Assembly: GCF_900091475.1 (NCBI RefSeq)
Contig: NZ_FMIB01000002.1
Location: 4,402,001-4,466,000, forward strand
DNA length: 64,000 nucleotides
Direction: 5' to 3'
Source of the DNA: Micromonospora chersina
GTDB lineage: Bacteria > Actinomycetota > Actinomycetes > Mycobacteriales > Micromonosporaceae
Positions 8,131 through 16,611 of this stretch are shown here, piece by piece (position 1 is the stretch's first letter; every line of letters begins with the position of its first letter). The notes below the pieces were generated by a model that made no database searches, had not been told where the DNA came from, and was given only the letters and a program-made list of their open reading frames with translations. A program made the translations under genes and the position numbers.

Positions 8131-9786
8131 TCAGGCCACGCAGAAGGACTTCCACGCCTGGATGCTCGGCTGGTCGAGCAGCCGGAAGTCGCCCTGGCTG
8201 ACCACCTGGTTGTAGTAGGCCACGAACTCCGGCCGCTGGCCGTTGAGGAAACCGGTCATCGAGCGGATCCAGGTCGCCCGGCCGCTGCCCGCGTCGCCCG
8301 GCACCAGGTCACTGCCGGTCTCGGCGACACCCCAGGGCTTGCCCAGAGCCTTGGACTTGCTGATCATCTCGCCGTAGATCTCCTGCGGCGAGGCGTACCG
8401 CTTCCACTTGGCGCCCCAGTTGTAGCAGTCCCAGCCGAGCGTCTCGATGACGTCGCCGCCGGGGTAGAACGCGTCGAAGCTGCGCCCGGACTTCGGGTCG
8501 AGCGTCCAGCACATCAGGATCAGCGTGTTGATCAGCTTCGGGTTGTTGGCCCGGTTGGCCAGACCGGCGACCCGCTTCCAGGCCGTCCGGTACGCCGCCG
8601 TGGTGAACGCGCCGCGCTCGACGTCGTCCTCCGGCTCGTGGAAGTACGACCAGTACACGTTGTGCTCGCGCGGGATCGAGGCGAACCAGGAGGCGAGCCG
8701 GGAGTCGTACTTGCCGGAGTTGATCTCCTGCGGGGACGCCTTGAAGGAGACCACCACGGTCCGGTCCACCACGTCGGCCCGGCTGCCGTTCCACGCCGGC
8801 GGCAGCCCGGGGAAGAAGACGCGGGCCATGCGCAGCTTGCCGAAGGTCCGGTCGGAGCGGCTCAGCGCCTGCCCGAAGGTCTCCCCGTTCTGCACGCCGA
8901 TCGACGCGCCGGGGAGGGTCAGCCGGGTCCCGGCGAAGCCCGGGACGGCGGTGGAGGCCGAGGGCGACACGGCCGGCTTGCCACCGAGGCCCTGTTCGGC
9001 GCTCGGGGTCGGCGCGCCGGGCGTGGCCGCGCCGCTCGGGCCGGCCGACTGCGCCGGGGCGACGGTGCCCGGCGCCTCGCCGGCCTGCCGGGTCTCGTCG
9101 GGACGCAGGGTCGCCACGGCGACGCCGCCGCCCGCGACTGCGAGCACGAGGGCCGCGGCGATGGCGACCCGCCAGCGGCGCCGGGAACCCCCGGGCGGCG
9201 TCGGGGCCGGCGCGACGGGTGGAGGCGGCGGCTGGCCGGCGCCACCGGTTCCGGTACGCGGCTCGGCCCAGATGTCCTCGGGGGACGGCCCGGGCAGCGT
9301 GGCGGTGGCGGTGGGCGATCCCTCGGTCCAACCGGCCTCCGGGCCGGGACCGGCCGACGGCCCCCAGCCGCCCTGCCCGACCGGTGCGGTCTGCGGCGCG
9401 AGGCCCACCGGACCGGCGTGCAGGGTTTGCTCCGGGTCCCCGGCCTGCGGCGCCCAGCCGGCATCCGCGGCGTGCGGCGCCCGGTCGCCGGGCCCAGCGG
9501 CCCAGCCGACGTCCTGTGGCGCCCAGTCGGCGTGCCCGGCGGGGCCGGCCTGCCGCGCCGGCCAGGCGTGTCCCCGGTCGGCGCCGGCCCACCGGGGATC
9601 GGCGTGACCGTCGGCCGGCCCGGTCTCCGGCCAGGGCAGGCCGGACCGCGACTCGGCCGGCGGCACCGGCGGCGCGGCCTCGGGCCAGGGCAGGGACGGC
9701 GCGCCCTGCTGGCGCGGTACGTCCTGCCCCGGCCAGAGACCGGTCGGCTGTTCGAAGGCGTTGTGCTGGTCTCGCTCGGCCGGCAT
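8131..9786 (-). CDS. Membrane-anchored GH26-like glycoside hydrolase
   Basis: 551 residues. The first 200 are disordered and rich in Pro, Trp, Gly and Ala with repeated LPWPE and WAPQ-like units. One TM segment follows (RRRWRVAIAAALVLAVAGG, about 200-225), then a Ser/Pro linker and the catalytic domain. That domain has the two glutamates expected of family GH26 (beta-mannanase-like): YFHEPEDD with Glu384 as acid/base and WGVAETGSD with Glu489 as nucleophile. ATG is preceded by AGGGAGGG. The orientation is a signal-anchor type II protein with the hydrolase outside. Position at the end of the EPS locus suggests trimming of the polymer; similar modules are common in actinomycete EPS clusters. 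Real mannan specificity is unproven. Confidence 0.8.
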   Translation of the reverse strand: MPAERDQHNAFEQPTGLWPGQDVPRQQGAPSLPWPEAAPPVPPAESRSGLPWPETGPADGHADPRWAGADRGHAWPARQAGPAGHADWAPQDVGWAAGPGDRAPHAADAGWAPQAGDPEQTLHAGPVGLAPQTAPVGQGGWGPSAGPGPEAGWTEGSPTATATLPGPSPEDIWAEPRTGTGGAGQPPPPPVAPAPTPPGGSRRRWRVAIAAALVLAVAGGGVAVATLRPDETRQAGEAPGTVAPAQSAGPSGAATPGAPTPSAEQGLGGKPAVSPSASTAVPGFAGTRLTLPGASIGVQNGETFGQALSRSDRTFGKLRMARVFFPGLPPAWNGSRADVVDRTVVVSFKASPQEINSGKYDSRLASWFASIPREHNVYWSYFHEPEDDVERGAFTTAAYRTAWKRVAGLANRANNPKLINTLILMCWTLDPKSGRSFDAFYPGGDVIETLGWDCYNWGAKWKRYASPQEIYGEMISKSKALGKPWGVAETGSDLVPGDAGSGRATWIRSMTGFLNGQRPEFVAYYNQVVSQGDFRLLDQPSIQAWKSFCVA

Positions 9787-9889
9787 GACCCTCCCTGGCT
9801 GGCGGCGGCCCGTCTCTCGGGGCTCAGGTCGGACGTGCATTCCGACCGACGATAGCCTCCGTTCACCTGGGCCGTGCGTACCGCAACAC

Positions 9890-10768
9890 TCAGCCGAACG
9901 CCCCACCCGGGGTGTCGGTAACGGTCGAAGCGGGCATCTCGACCCCGGTGCGCGCGATCGCGTCGAGCAGTTGGTCGGCCAGCTCGGGGCGGCAGACCAG
10001 CAGGTCGGGCAGGCGCGGGTCGGCCCGGTTGTAGCGCAGCGGCGACCCGTCGATCCGGGACGCGTGCATCCCGGCGCCCAGGGCCACCGCCACCGGAGCG
10101 GCGCTGTCCCATTCGTACTGGCCGCCCGCGTGCACGTACGCGTCGACCTCACCGGTCACCACGGCGCACACCTTGACCCCGGCGGAGCCCATGGGGACGG
10201 CCTGCGCGCCGAGCAGCTCGACCAGCTCACCGACGAAGGCCGGCGGGCGGCTGCGGCTCACCGCGATCCGGATCGGCCCCTCGACGGCCTTCGGGGTCGG
10301 GCAGCCGGTGCCGAGGATGAGCTGGTCACCGTCCACCGTGGTGCGGGCCGGCATGCCGACCGCGCCGGCGACCAGGGCGCCGTCCGGGGCGGCGGAGCGC
10401 TGCCAGAGCGCCACGTGCACCGCCCAGTCGTCCCGGCCGGCCTCGGAGAACTCCCGGGTGCCGTCCAGCGGGTCGATGATCCAGACCCGGTCGGCGTCGT
10501 GCCGTGGCGCCCGCTCGCCGTCCGCCCACGCCCGGCGCGAGTCGGCCTCCTCCTCGGAGAGCACGGCGTCCGCGGGCCGCCAGCGGGCCAGCGCCGCGGT
10601 CATCAGCTCGTGCGACGCGCGGTCGCCGGCGTCCTTGAGCGCCTTCGGGTCCGCGAAGCCCTGCCGGTCCCGCAGCGCGGTGAGCGCCTCGCCCGCCCGC
10701 CCGGCCAGCCACTGCGCGAACTGCTGGTCGTCGAGCCGTCCGGCCTCGTCCTCGGTCACGAGCCTCAC
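9890..10768 (-). CDS. cysQ: 3'(2'),5'-bisphosphate nucleotidase / inositol monophosphatase family (CysQ-like)
   Basis: About 292 residues. The metal-binding signature DRVWIIDPLDGTREFSE (DPxDGT), the upstream VLSEEEAD and the C-terminal GGQYEWDSAAPVAVALGAG (WDxA) define the FIG superfamily; the spacing and the DGTREF form fit CysQ, which converts PAP to AMP after sulfate transfer. Several in-frame GTGs lie together (10771, 10768, 10759); GGGGAG 7 nt before 10768 favours that one. The sulfotransferase 3 kb away gives the activity a local purpose. Inositol-phosphate specificity cannot be excluded. Confidence 0.8.
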   Translation of the reverse strand: MRLVTEDEAGRLDDQQFAQWLAGRAGEALTALRDRQGFADPKALKDAGDRASHELMTAALARWRPADAVLSEEEADSRRAWADGERAPRHDADRVWIIDPLDGTREFSEAGRDDWAVHVALWQRSAAPDGALVAGAVGMPARTTVDGDQLILGTGCPTPKAVEGPIRIAVSRSRPPAFVGELVELLGAQAVPMGSAGVKVCAVVTGEVDAYVHAGGQYEWDSAAPVAVALGAGMHASRIDGSPLRYNRADPRLPDLLVCRPELADQLLDAIARTGVEMPASTVTDTPGGAFG

Positions 10769-10954
10769 CACCTGTCTCCCCGGGTCTGCCGCGACCCGCA
10801 ATCCTTCGGCGGCCGGTGGTCCCGGCGCCAGCTTCCGGTCGGATGGTAGACAGCCGTGAAACCGGTTCGGATCTCCGTCGGCCCTGGTGGACGGAGCGGC
10901 CGCCCGCATGTTGAACTTCGCGTGTATGGCGGTCGGACCCGCCGGGCCAGGCCC

Positions 10955-10960
10955 TAGGCT
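10955..10960 (+). promoter_or_regulatory. -10 element of a leaderless promoter
   Basis: TAGGCT ends 7 nt before the ATG of the aminotransferase gene and no ribosome binding site precedes that ATG, so the transcript probably starts at or next to the start codon. Confidence 0.6.
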
Positions 10961-10967
10961 CGTGCGC

Positions 10968-12062
10968 ATGACCGCCGAGCAGCTGATCTCCTTCGCCCGT
11001 GGCGCTCCCTCGCTGGACATCGTCGATGTCGAGGGGCTCAAGGCCGCCGCCGTCCGCGCCTTCGACGCCGACCCCGCCGGGATCACGGCGTACGGCACCT
11101 CCGTCGGCTACCCGCCCCTGCGGAAGTGGATCGCGGAGAAGCACGGCGTCGAGGCCGACCAGGTCCTGATCACCAACGGATCGCTGCAGGCCGACGCGTT
11201 CCTCTTCGACCACCTGGTCCGTCGGGGCGACGCCGTGGTGGTCGAGCGCCCGACGTACGACCGGACGCTGCTCAACCTCCAGCAGATGGGCGGCGAGATC
11301 CACGGCGTGACGATCCAGCCGGACGGCCTGGACACCGCCGAGCTGCGCAAGCTGCTGGAGTCCGGGGTCCGGCCGCGGCTGGCCCACGTCATCCCGAACT
11401 ACCAGAACCCGGCCGGCGTGACCCTCTCCCTGGAGAAGCGTCGCGAGCTGCTCGACCTGGCCGCCGAGTACGGCTTCACGATCTTCGAGGACGACCCGTA
11501 CGCGGACATCCGGTTCCGGGGCGAGCCGCTGCCCTCGATGCTGTCGATGGACACCCGGGGCGTCGTGGTGCACGCCTCCAGCTTCACCAAGACGGTCTGC
11601 CCGGGCGTCCGGGTGGGCTACCTGGTGGGCCCGGCCGACGTGATCGCGACGATCGCCAAGCGGGCCACCAACCTCTACATCTCGCCGGGCATGGTCTCCG
11701 AGGCGATCGTGCACCAGTTCTGCGTGTCCGGGGAGATCGAGCGGTCGATCCACACCGTGCGGACGGCGCTCGGCGAGCGTGCCGTGGTGCTCGCCGAGTC
11801 GCTGCGCCGGCACATCCCGGAGGCCCGGTTCGTGGAGCCGGACGGCGGCTACTTCCTCTGGGTGGAGCTGCCCGAGGACGTGGAGGTCGACCGGCTCGCC
11901 CCGGCCGCCGCCGAGCGCGGCGTGGCGGTGGTGAAGGGCAGCGACTTCATGATCGACGGCGGCCGGCACGCGCTGCGGCTGGCCTTCTCCGCGGTGACCG
12001 CCGACCGGATCGACGAGGGCGTCCGGCGGCTGGCCGAGGCCATGGCGGCCGTCCGCGGCTGA
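10968..12062 (+). CDS. PLP-dependent class I/II aminotransferase
   Basis: 364 residues, fold type I. Visible: substrate-loop region YGTSVGYPPLRKWIA, NPAG motif (HVIPNYQNPAGVTLS), EDDPYADIRF, the PLP lysine in SSFTKTVCPGVRVGYLVGP and the C-terminal substrate Arg (HALRLAFS). These are the features of the LysN/MocR-type aminotransferase family (2-aminoadipate or valine-pyruvate class), without an HTH domain. The ATG giving MTAEQLISFARG is chosen because it directly follows a leaderless promoter; the frame extends upstream with unlikely residues. Substrate not deducible. Confidence 0.88.
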   Translation: MTAEQLISFARGAPSLDIVDVEGLKAAAVRAFDADPAGITAYGTSVGYPPLRKWIAEKHGVEADQVLITNGSLQADAFLFDHLVRRGDAVVVERPTYDRTLLNLQQMGGEIHGVTIQPDGLDTAELRKLLESGVRPRLAHVIPNYQNPAGVTLSLEKRRELLDLAAEYGFTIFEDDPYADIRFRGEPLPSMLSMDTRGVVVHASSFTKTVCPGVRVGYLVGPADVIATIAKRATNLYISPGMVSEAIVHQFCVSGEIERSIHTVRTALGERAVVLAESLRRHIPEARFVEPDGGYFLWVELPEDVEVDRLAPAAAERGVAVVKGSDFMIDGGRHALRLAFSAVTADRIDEGVRRLAEAMAAVRG

Positions 12063-12064
12063 TT

Positions 12065-12086
12065 TTCTGTCGGGTTTCTGACAGAA
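12065..12086. terminator. Short stem-loop after the aminotransferase gene
   Basis: TTCTGTC and GACAGAA form a perfect 7-bp inverted repeat with an 8-nt loop immediately after the stop codon. It could be part of a tandem terminator with the larger hairpin that follows. Confidence 0.5.
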
Positions 12087-12094
12087 CGGCGATA

Positions 12095-12128
12095 CCGGCC
12101 GGCCCGGGTCTCCCGCTGGGCCGGCCGG
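12095..12128. terminator. Strong GC hairpin terminator
   Basis: Perfect 11-bp arms CCGGCCGGCCC and GGGCCGGCCGG around a 12-nt loop, downstream of the aminotransferase gene. Confidence 0.7.
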
Positions 12129-12433
12129 CGGCCCACAATGCTGCGAGCGCCGCTCAGCTTTCGCCGGTGACCGGTCCGCCGACCGGCAGCCGCCCGGGCC
12201 GCCCCCGGCCCGGACCGTCGGCGCTCGCAGCAGAACTCCCGCCCCCAATGGGTGCCGGGTGGGCCGTGTCGCCCCTCACCCCCCTGACGCGGCCGGCCCG
12301 CCCGGCGCCGTCACCGTCTCCTGCCGGGTGTGACGCGGGTCGCAGCCCGTTCGCCCGCCCCGCGTTCGCCCCCGCTGCGCCCCGCGCTGACCGGCGTAAC
12401 CTGCAAGCCGCAGCTTCGTGGAGAGGGGGCGAG
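12129..12433. other. Intergenic region upstream of corA
   Basis: About 300 bases without a supported gene. TAACCT at 12397-12402 is a possible -10 giving a leader of about 25 nt, with a GAGAGGGGG ribosome binding site before the corA ATG. I looked for a structured Mg-sensing leader and saw none; the rest is C-rich sequence without clear motifs. Confidence 0.4.
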
Positions 12434-13582
12434 ATGACGGACCGGGTGGCACGCGACCGCAGCGCCGGGCAGAACGGCGACCGGGCGCCCAGACCACGGG
12501 CCTGGGCGGCGCCGGTACGCGCGATGTCGCGCATCCTCAACGCCGACGGCTCCCCCCGTACGCCCCGGCCCGCCGGCCCCGGCCGCAGCGGGATCGTCGA
12601 CTGCGGCCTCTACGTCGACGGCGAGCGCCAGCCGGGCGAGTGGCACTACGCCGACGCCCTGGCCGCCGCGCGCCAGGAGCGGAACGGCTTCGTCTGGCTC
12701 GGCCTGCACGAGCCGGAGCTGGACGAGATGACCGCGATCGCGGCCACCTTCGGCCTGCACGAGCTGGCCGTGGAGGACGCGGTCAAGGCCGAGCAGCGGC
12801 CCAAGCTGGAGCGCTTCGGCGAGGTGGTCTTCCTCGTGCTGCGCACCGCCCGCTACTGCGAGCACACCGAGCTGACCGAGAACTCCGAGGTGGTGGAGAC
12901 CGGCCAGGTGATGCTCTTCATCGGGCCGAACTTCCTCATCAGCGTCCGGCACGGGGACGCCTGCCGGCTGTCGCCGGTCCGCGCCGACCTGGAGGCGAAG
13001 CGGGACCTGCTGGAGCACGGGCCGTGGGCCGTCGCGTACGCGGTCACCGACCGGGTGGTGGACCTCTACCTGGAGGTCGCCGACCGGTTGGAGGACGACC
13101 TCGACGTGCTGGAGGCGGACGTCTTCGACCGGCAGAGCAGCGGGCGGATCCAGCGGATCTACCAGATGAAGCGGGAGCTGGTGGAGTTCAAGCGGGCCGT
13201 GGTGCCGTTGCAGCGCCCCCTGCTCACCCTCACCTCGCAGGTCAACCGGGAGGTGCCGCAGGAGGTGCGGCGCTACTTCCGGGACGTGCAGGACCACCTC
13301 AGCCGCACCGTCGAGCAGGTGAACTCCTACGACGACCTGCTCAACTCGATCCTCCAGGCGCGGCTGGCCCAGGTCACCGTCGACCAGAACAACGACATGC
13401 GCAAGATCGCGGCGTGGGCGGCGATCGGCGCGGTGTGGACCGCCATCGCGGGCATCTACGGCATGAACTTCAAGTACATGCCGGAGCTGAGCTGGACGTA
13501 CGGGTACCCGGGCGTGTGGGCGCTGATGCTCGTCTCGTCGTTCACCCTCTACCGGCTGTTCCGCCGCAACGGCTGGCTGTAA
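12434..13582 (+). CDS. corA: CorA-family divalent cation transporter
   Basis: 382 residues. The C-terminal pair of TM helices carries the diagnostic loop YGMNF (GMN motif) between AIGAVWTAIAGI and VWALMLVSSFTLYRLF; the long N-terminal domain is cytoplasmic with the LHELAVEDA and KRELVEFKRAVVPL blocks of CorA. It forms a pentameric channel for Mg2+ or Co2+ in the plasma membrane. The ATG (MTDRVARDRSAG) follows GAGAGGGGGCG. The extra 60 residues at the N-terminus are basic and probably disordered. Followed by a hairpin shared with the converging gene. Confidence 0.92.
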   Translation: MTDRVARDRSAGQNGDRAPRPRAWAAPVRAMSRILNADGSPRTPRPAGPGRSGIVDCGLYVDGERQPGEWHYADALAAARQERNGFVWLGLHEPELDEMTAIAATFGLHELAVEDAVKAEQRPKLERFGEVVFLVLRTARYCEHTELTENSEVVETGQVMLFIGPNFLISVRHGDACRLSPVRADLEAKRDLLEHGPWAVAYAVTDRVVDLYLEVADRLEDDLDVLEADVFDRQSSGRIQRIYQMKRELVEFKRAVVPLQRPLLTLTSQVNREVPQEVRRYFRDVQDHLSRTVEQVNSYDDLLNSILQARLAQVTVDQNNDMRKIAAWAAIGAVWTAIAGIYGMNFKYMPELSWTYGYPGVWALMLVSSFTLYRLFRRNGWL

Positions 13583-13590
13583 CCGGCAGA

Positions 13591-13639
13591 CGGAAGCGCC
13601 GGCCGCGCGGGGCGTACCCGCGCGCGCCGGCGCTTTCCG
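13591..13639. terminator. Bidirectional hairpin terminator
   Basis: Outer stem CGGAAGCGCCGG with CCGGCGCTTTCCG (one bulge) and inner stem CGCGCGGG/CCCGCGCG, between the converging corA and the gene at 13652-14455. Confidence 0.7.
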
Positions 13640-13651
13640 TGACCGCGCGGG

Positions 13652-14455
13652 TCAGCGGCGGCCGCTGGCCTTGGCGGTGTTCTTCCCGTTCTGCATCGCC
13701 TTGGTGACGTCGTCGGCCGGGCGGCCGGAGACGTCCCGGGCGCCCTCGGCGACCGAGGGGACCTTGTCGTTCGGGTGGATCTTGGGCTGGGTGCCCGGGG
13801 TGGTGGTCGAGGCGCTGTCGCCCCCGGCCACCGCCGAGCTGCCGGCGCCGGTGGGGCCGCCGGCCACGCCCGAGCTGCTGGACATGGTGGACGCGTCGGT
13901 CACCTTCGCGGTCGCGTCGGGGGTCTCCACCACGATGGTGTCCACGTCCTCGCGCATCGGCTCCAGCTTGCCGGCCGGGTCGTACTCGGCCCACTCCTGC
14001 TGCTCGCGGCGGCGCCGCATGGCCATCGCGCCGGCCAGGCCGGCGACCGTGCCGGCGAGCAGCAGGCCGGTCGTCATGCCGCGCGACTTCTTCTGCTTCT
14101 TCTTCGCGGCCTTCATGTTCTTCGCCTTCACCTTCTTGCTCATGGCGGCCTGCTTGGCGGTGGCGGCCTTCCGGCCGGTCAGGGCCTTGCCGGCGGCCTC
14201 GGCCTGCGCGTTGCGCATCGCCATGAGCAGCGGCGCGAGTGCGGCGGCCGTCGATGCGACACCGCTCGACGCCCGGTCCCGGACGACGATCGCGGTGGGC
14301 ACGACGGCGCCCCGGGCTGCCTGGACGCGCGGGCCGACCGTGGCGCCGGCACCCTTCGCCGCGTGTGCGGCGGCCTGCCTCAGGTGACCGATGCCCTGGT
14401 TCAGCTCGGCCTTCGCGAGCTGCCCCTGGGTCCTACGCCGCCCGATTCCAAACAC
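13652..14455 (-). CDS. Conserved actinobacterial membrane-associated protein (DUF5324-like)
   Basis: 267 residues. GTG start 8 nt after AGGAGG. N-terminal amphipathic Ala-rich helices, a very basic patch (KKVKAKNMKAAKKKQKK), one TM segment (MTTGLLLAGTVAGLAGAMAM) directly followed by RRRREQQEW, and an acidic/Ser-Thr-rich cytoplasmic tail. The composition and the divergent position next to a cyclophilin and rhomboid gene match the DUF5324-type genes seen at the corresponding place in other actinomycetes. Function unknown; the assignment rests on context and topology. Confidence 0.6.
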   Translation of the reverse strand: MFGIGRRRTQGQLAKAELNQGIGHLRQAAAHAAKGAGATVGPRVQAARGAVVPTAIVVRDRASSGVASTAAALAPLLMAMRNAQAEAAGKALTGRKAATAKQAAMSKKVKAKNMKAAKKKQKKSRGMTTGLLLAGTVAGLAGAMAMRRRREQQEWAEYDPAGKLEPMREDVDTIVVETPDATAKVTDASTMSSSSGVAGGPTGAGSSAVAGGDSASTTTPGTQPKIHPNDKVPSVAEGARDVSGRPADDVTKAMQNGKNTAKASGRR

Positions 14456-14572
14456 GGTCCCACCTCCTGGGAGTTGTTCCTTCGTCATCCTCCACCTTCG
14501 GATGCCTCCGCATGGCCAGATCGGGCACATGGGAGGATCCGCATGGAACTGACCAACGAGTGAGGAGTACCC

Positions 14573-15103
14573 GTGGCCGAGGCTGTCTACGCCACCTTGC
14601 ACACCAACGCTGGCCCGATCCGGCTGGAGCTCTTCCCGAACCACGCGCCGAAGACCGTCCGCAACTTCGTCGAGCTGGCCGAGGGCACCCGCGAGTACAT
14701 CGACCCGCGTACCGGCCAGCCGGGCAGCGGGCCGTACTACGACGGCACCATCTCGCACCGCGTGATCAGCGGCTTCATGATCCAGATGGGCGACCCGACC
14801 GGCACCGGCCGCGGTGGCCCGGGCTACAAGTTCGCCGACGAGTTCCACCCGGAGCTGCGCTTCGACCGGCCCTACCTGCTCGCGATGGCGAACGCCGGGC
14901 CGGGCACCAACGGCTCGCAGTTCTTCATCACGGTGGGCCCGACCCCGCACCTGAACAACCGACACACCATCTTCGGTCAGGTCGCGGACGAGCAGTCGGC
15001 GAAGGTCGTCGACTCGATCGCGAACACCCCGACCGGCCCGAGCGACCGTCCGCTCCAGGACGTGGTCATCGAGCGCGTCGAGATCGAGCGCAAGCCGGCC
15101 TGA
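14573..15103 (+). CDS. Cyclophilin-type peptidyl-prolyl cis-trans isomerase
   Basis: 176 residues, a complete single-domain cyclophilin without signal peptide, so cytoplasmic. Signature blocks: YYDGTISHRVISGFMIQMGDP (active-site Arg in HRV), GTGRGGPGYKFADEF, LAMANAGPGTNGSQFFITV and HTIFGQV. It catalyses Xaa-Pro isomerisation during folding. GTG start with GAGGAG upstream. Followed 25 bp later by a rhomboid protease gene with its own promoter. Confidence 0.95.
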   Translation: MAEAVYATLHTNAGPIRLELFPNHAPKTVRNFVELAEGTREYIDPRTGQPGSGPYYDGTISHRVISGFMIQMGDPTGTGRGGPGYKFADEFHPELRFDRPYLLAMANAGPGTNGSQFFITVGPTPHLNNRHTIFGQVADEQSAKVVDSIANTPTGPSDRPLQDVVIERVEIERKPA

Positions 15104-15115
15104 GCGTCACGCGGG

Positions 15116-15121
15116 TACCTT
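15116..15121 (+). promoter_or_regulatory. -10 element of a leaderless promoter
   Basis: TACCTT lies 7 nt before the ATG of the rhomboid gene, with no ribosome binding site, giving a leaderless transcript. Confidence 0.55.
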
Positions 15122-15128
15122 TGCTCGC

Positions 15129-16070
15129 ATGACTGAGCGCTCCGGGCAGGCAGGTGACGCCACAGGCGGGCCGGCGCCGACCACTCCGGTCTGCTACCGG
15201 CACCCCGATCGGGAGACCTACGTCCGGTGCACCCGCTGTAACCGGCCGATCTGCCCGGAGTGCATGCGGGACGCCTCCGTCGGCCACCAGTGCCCGGAGT
15301 GCGTCAGTGAGGGACGCCGCAGCGTGCGGCCGGCGCGTACCGCCTTCGGGGGCGGTGCCGCCGGCCGCCAGGGCTACGTCACGAAGACCCTGATCGCGCT
15401 GAACGTGCTGGTGATGATCCTGTCCATCGCCTCGGCCCGCAGCGGGAGCGCGGTGGCCGGCGGTGGCCTCGGGGGCCTTATGGGCAACTCGACGCCGCTG
15501 ACCGACTGGGGTGCGGTGCTGGGCCTGGCGCGCTTCAGCGACGGCACCATCGGCGGGGTGGCCGAGGGCGAGTGGTACCGGCTGGTCACCGCGATGTTCC
15601 TGCACTACGGCGTGGTGCACCTGCTGCTCAACATGTGGGCGCTCTGGGTGCTGGGCCGCACCCTGGAGGCGGTGCTCGGCCCGCTGCGGTTCCTGGCGCT
15701 CTACCTGATCGCCGGGCTGGGCGGCAACGTCGCGGTCTACCTGTTCAGCGCCCCCAACTCGCCCGCCGTCGGGGCGTCGACGGCCATCTTCGGCCTCTTC
15801 GCCGCGATCTTCGTGATCATGCGCCGGCTGGGCCGGGACACCTCGGCCATCGTGCCGATCCTGGTGATCAACCTGATCTTCACGTTCACCGTGCCGGGCA
15901 TCTCGGTGGCCGGGCACCTCGGCGGGCTCGTGGTCGGCGCGCTGATGGCCCTGGTCCTTGCGTACGCCCCGCGGATGCGGCGCACCGCCTTCCAGTCCGC
16001 CGGCGGGGCGATCCTGCTGGTGGCGCTGCTCGGGCTGGTCCTCGTCCGCACCGCCGCGCTGACCGGCTGA
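15129..16070 (+). CDS. Rhomboid intramembrane serine protease with N-terminal zinc-binding domain
   Basis: 313 residues. Residues 20-60 carry a Cys/His cluster (CYRHP, CTRCNRPICPECM, HQCPEC) like a B-box-type zinc finger. Six or seven TM helices follow with the rhomboid landmarks HYGVVHLLLNMWALW, the catalytic serine in GASTAIFGLFAAIF (GxSx) and the catalytic His in VAGHLGGLVVGAL. It should cleave TM segments of membrane proteins. Zinc-finger plus rhomboid is a common actinomycete arrangement next to cyclophilin. Start ATG is set by the leaderless promoter. Confidence 0.93.
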   Translation: MTERSGQAGDATGGPAPTTPVCYRHPDRETYVRCTRCNRPICPECMRDASVGHQCPECVSEGRRSVRPARTAFGGGAAGRQGYVTKTLIALNVLVMILSIASARSGSAVAGGGLGGLMGNSTPLTDWGAVLGLARFSDGTIGGVAEGEWYRLVTAMFLHYGVVHLLLNMWALWVLGRTLEAVLGPLRFLALYLIAGLGGNVAVYLFSAPNSPAVGASTAIFGLFAAIFVIMRRLGRDTSAIVPILVINLIFTFTVPGISVAGHLGGLVVGALMALVLAYAPRMRRTAFQSAGGAILLVALLGLVLVRTAALTG

Positions 16071-16078
16071 CCGGCGCC

Positions 16079-16513
16079 TCAGCGGGCGGCGGCGCGGGCG
16101 GTCTCCAGGGCGGCGGCGACCTCCTCGGGCGGCGCGTCCAGGTCGTAGCGGCCGAACAGGTGCAGCGACTCGCCAGCGTCGATCTCCAGCGTCTCGGCGG
16201 TGATCCCGCGCCGGGTGCGCCGCTCCACCCGGATCGACTCCACGGCCGCCCAGGGCAGCCGTCGGCGGCGGGCGAAGCCCTGGACCACGGTGATCCCCTC
16301 CGGGTCGGCGGCCAGCCGGACCGGCGCGACCAGGTCGCGCAGCGCCCAGGCGAGCAGGCCGGCGGCGGCCAGGCCGGCGAGCACGAGTTGGACCCGGTCC
16401 TCGCCCGCGAACAGCAGGCCCAGCGCGACCAGGACGAGCGCGCCGAGCGCCTTCACCGCCGGCAGCACCTGCGGCACCCGCCACTGCCGGGCCGGGGACG
16501 ACTGTGGATTCAC
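16079..16513 (-). CDS. Small membrane protein with PH-like domain
   Basis: 144 residues: two TM segments (ALGALVLVALGLLFAG and LVLAGLAAAGLLAWAL), then a bacterial PH-type domain (VRLAADPEGITVVQGFARRRRLPWAAVESIRVERRTR). GTG start. Converges with the rhomboid gene 8 bp away. A PH-domain protein at this place beside rhomboid and cyclophilin is typical for actinomycetes near the crgA region. Function unknown. Confidence 0.75.
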   Translation of the reverse strand: MNPQSSPARQWRVPQVLPAVKALGALVLVALGLLFAGEDRVQLVLAGLAAAGLLAWALRDLVAPVRLAADPEGITVVQGFARRRRLPWAAVESIRVERRTRRGITAETLEIDAGESLHLFGRYDLDAPPEEVAAALETARAAAR

Positions 16514-16611
16514 CGCCCCAGCATGCCAGCCGGGTGGCGCGGAACCGGGGGAGGACGACCGGTCGGGTCAGCACGTAGTATCGGAGCAAGCCAGGTTACC
16601 GGGGAGTAGAC

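Noticed and set aside
12129..12433. Mg2+-sensing riboswitch upstream of corA
   Set aside because: No M-box-like conserved segments are visible, and the likely -10 leaves only about 25 nt of leader.
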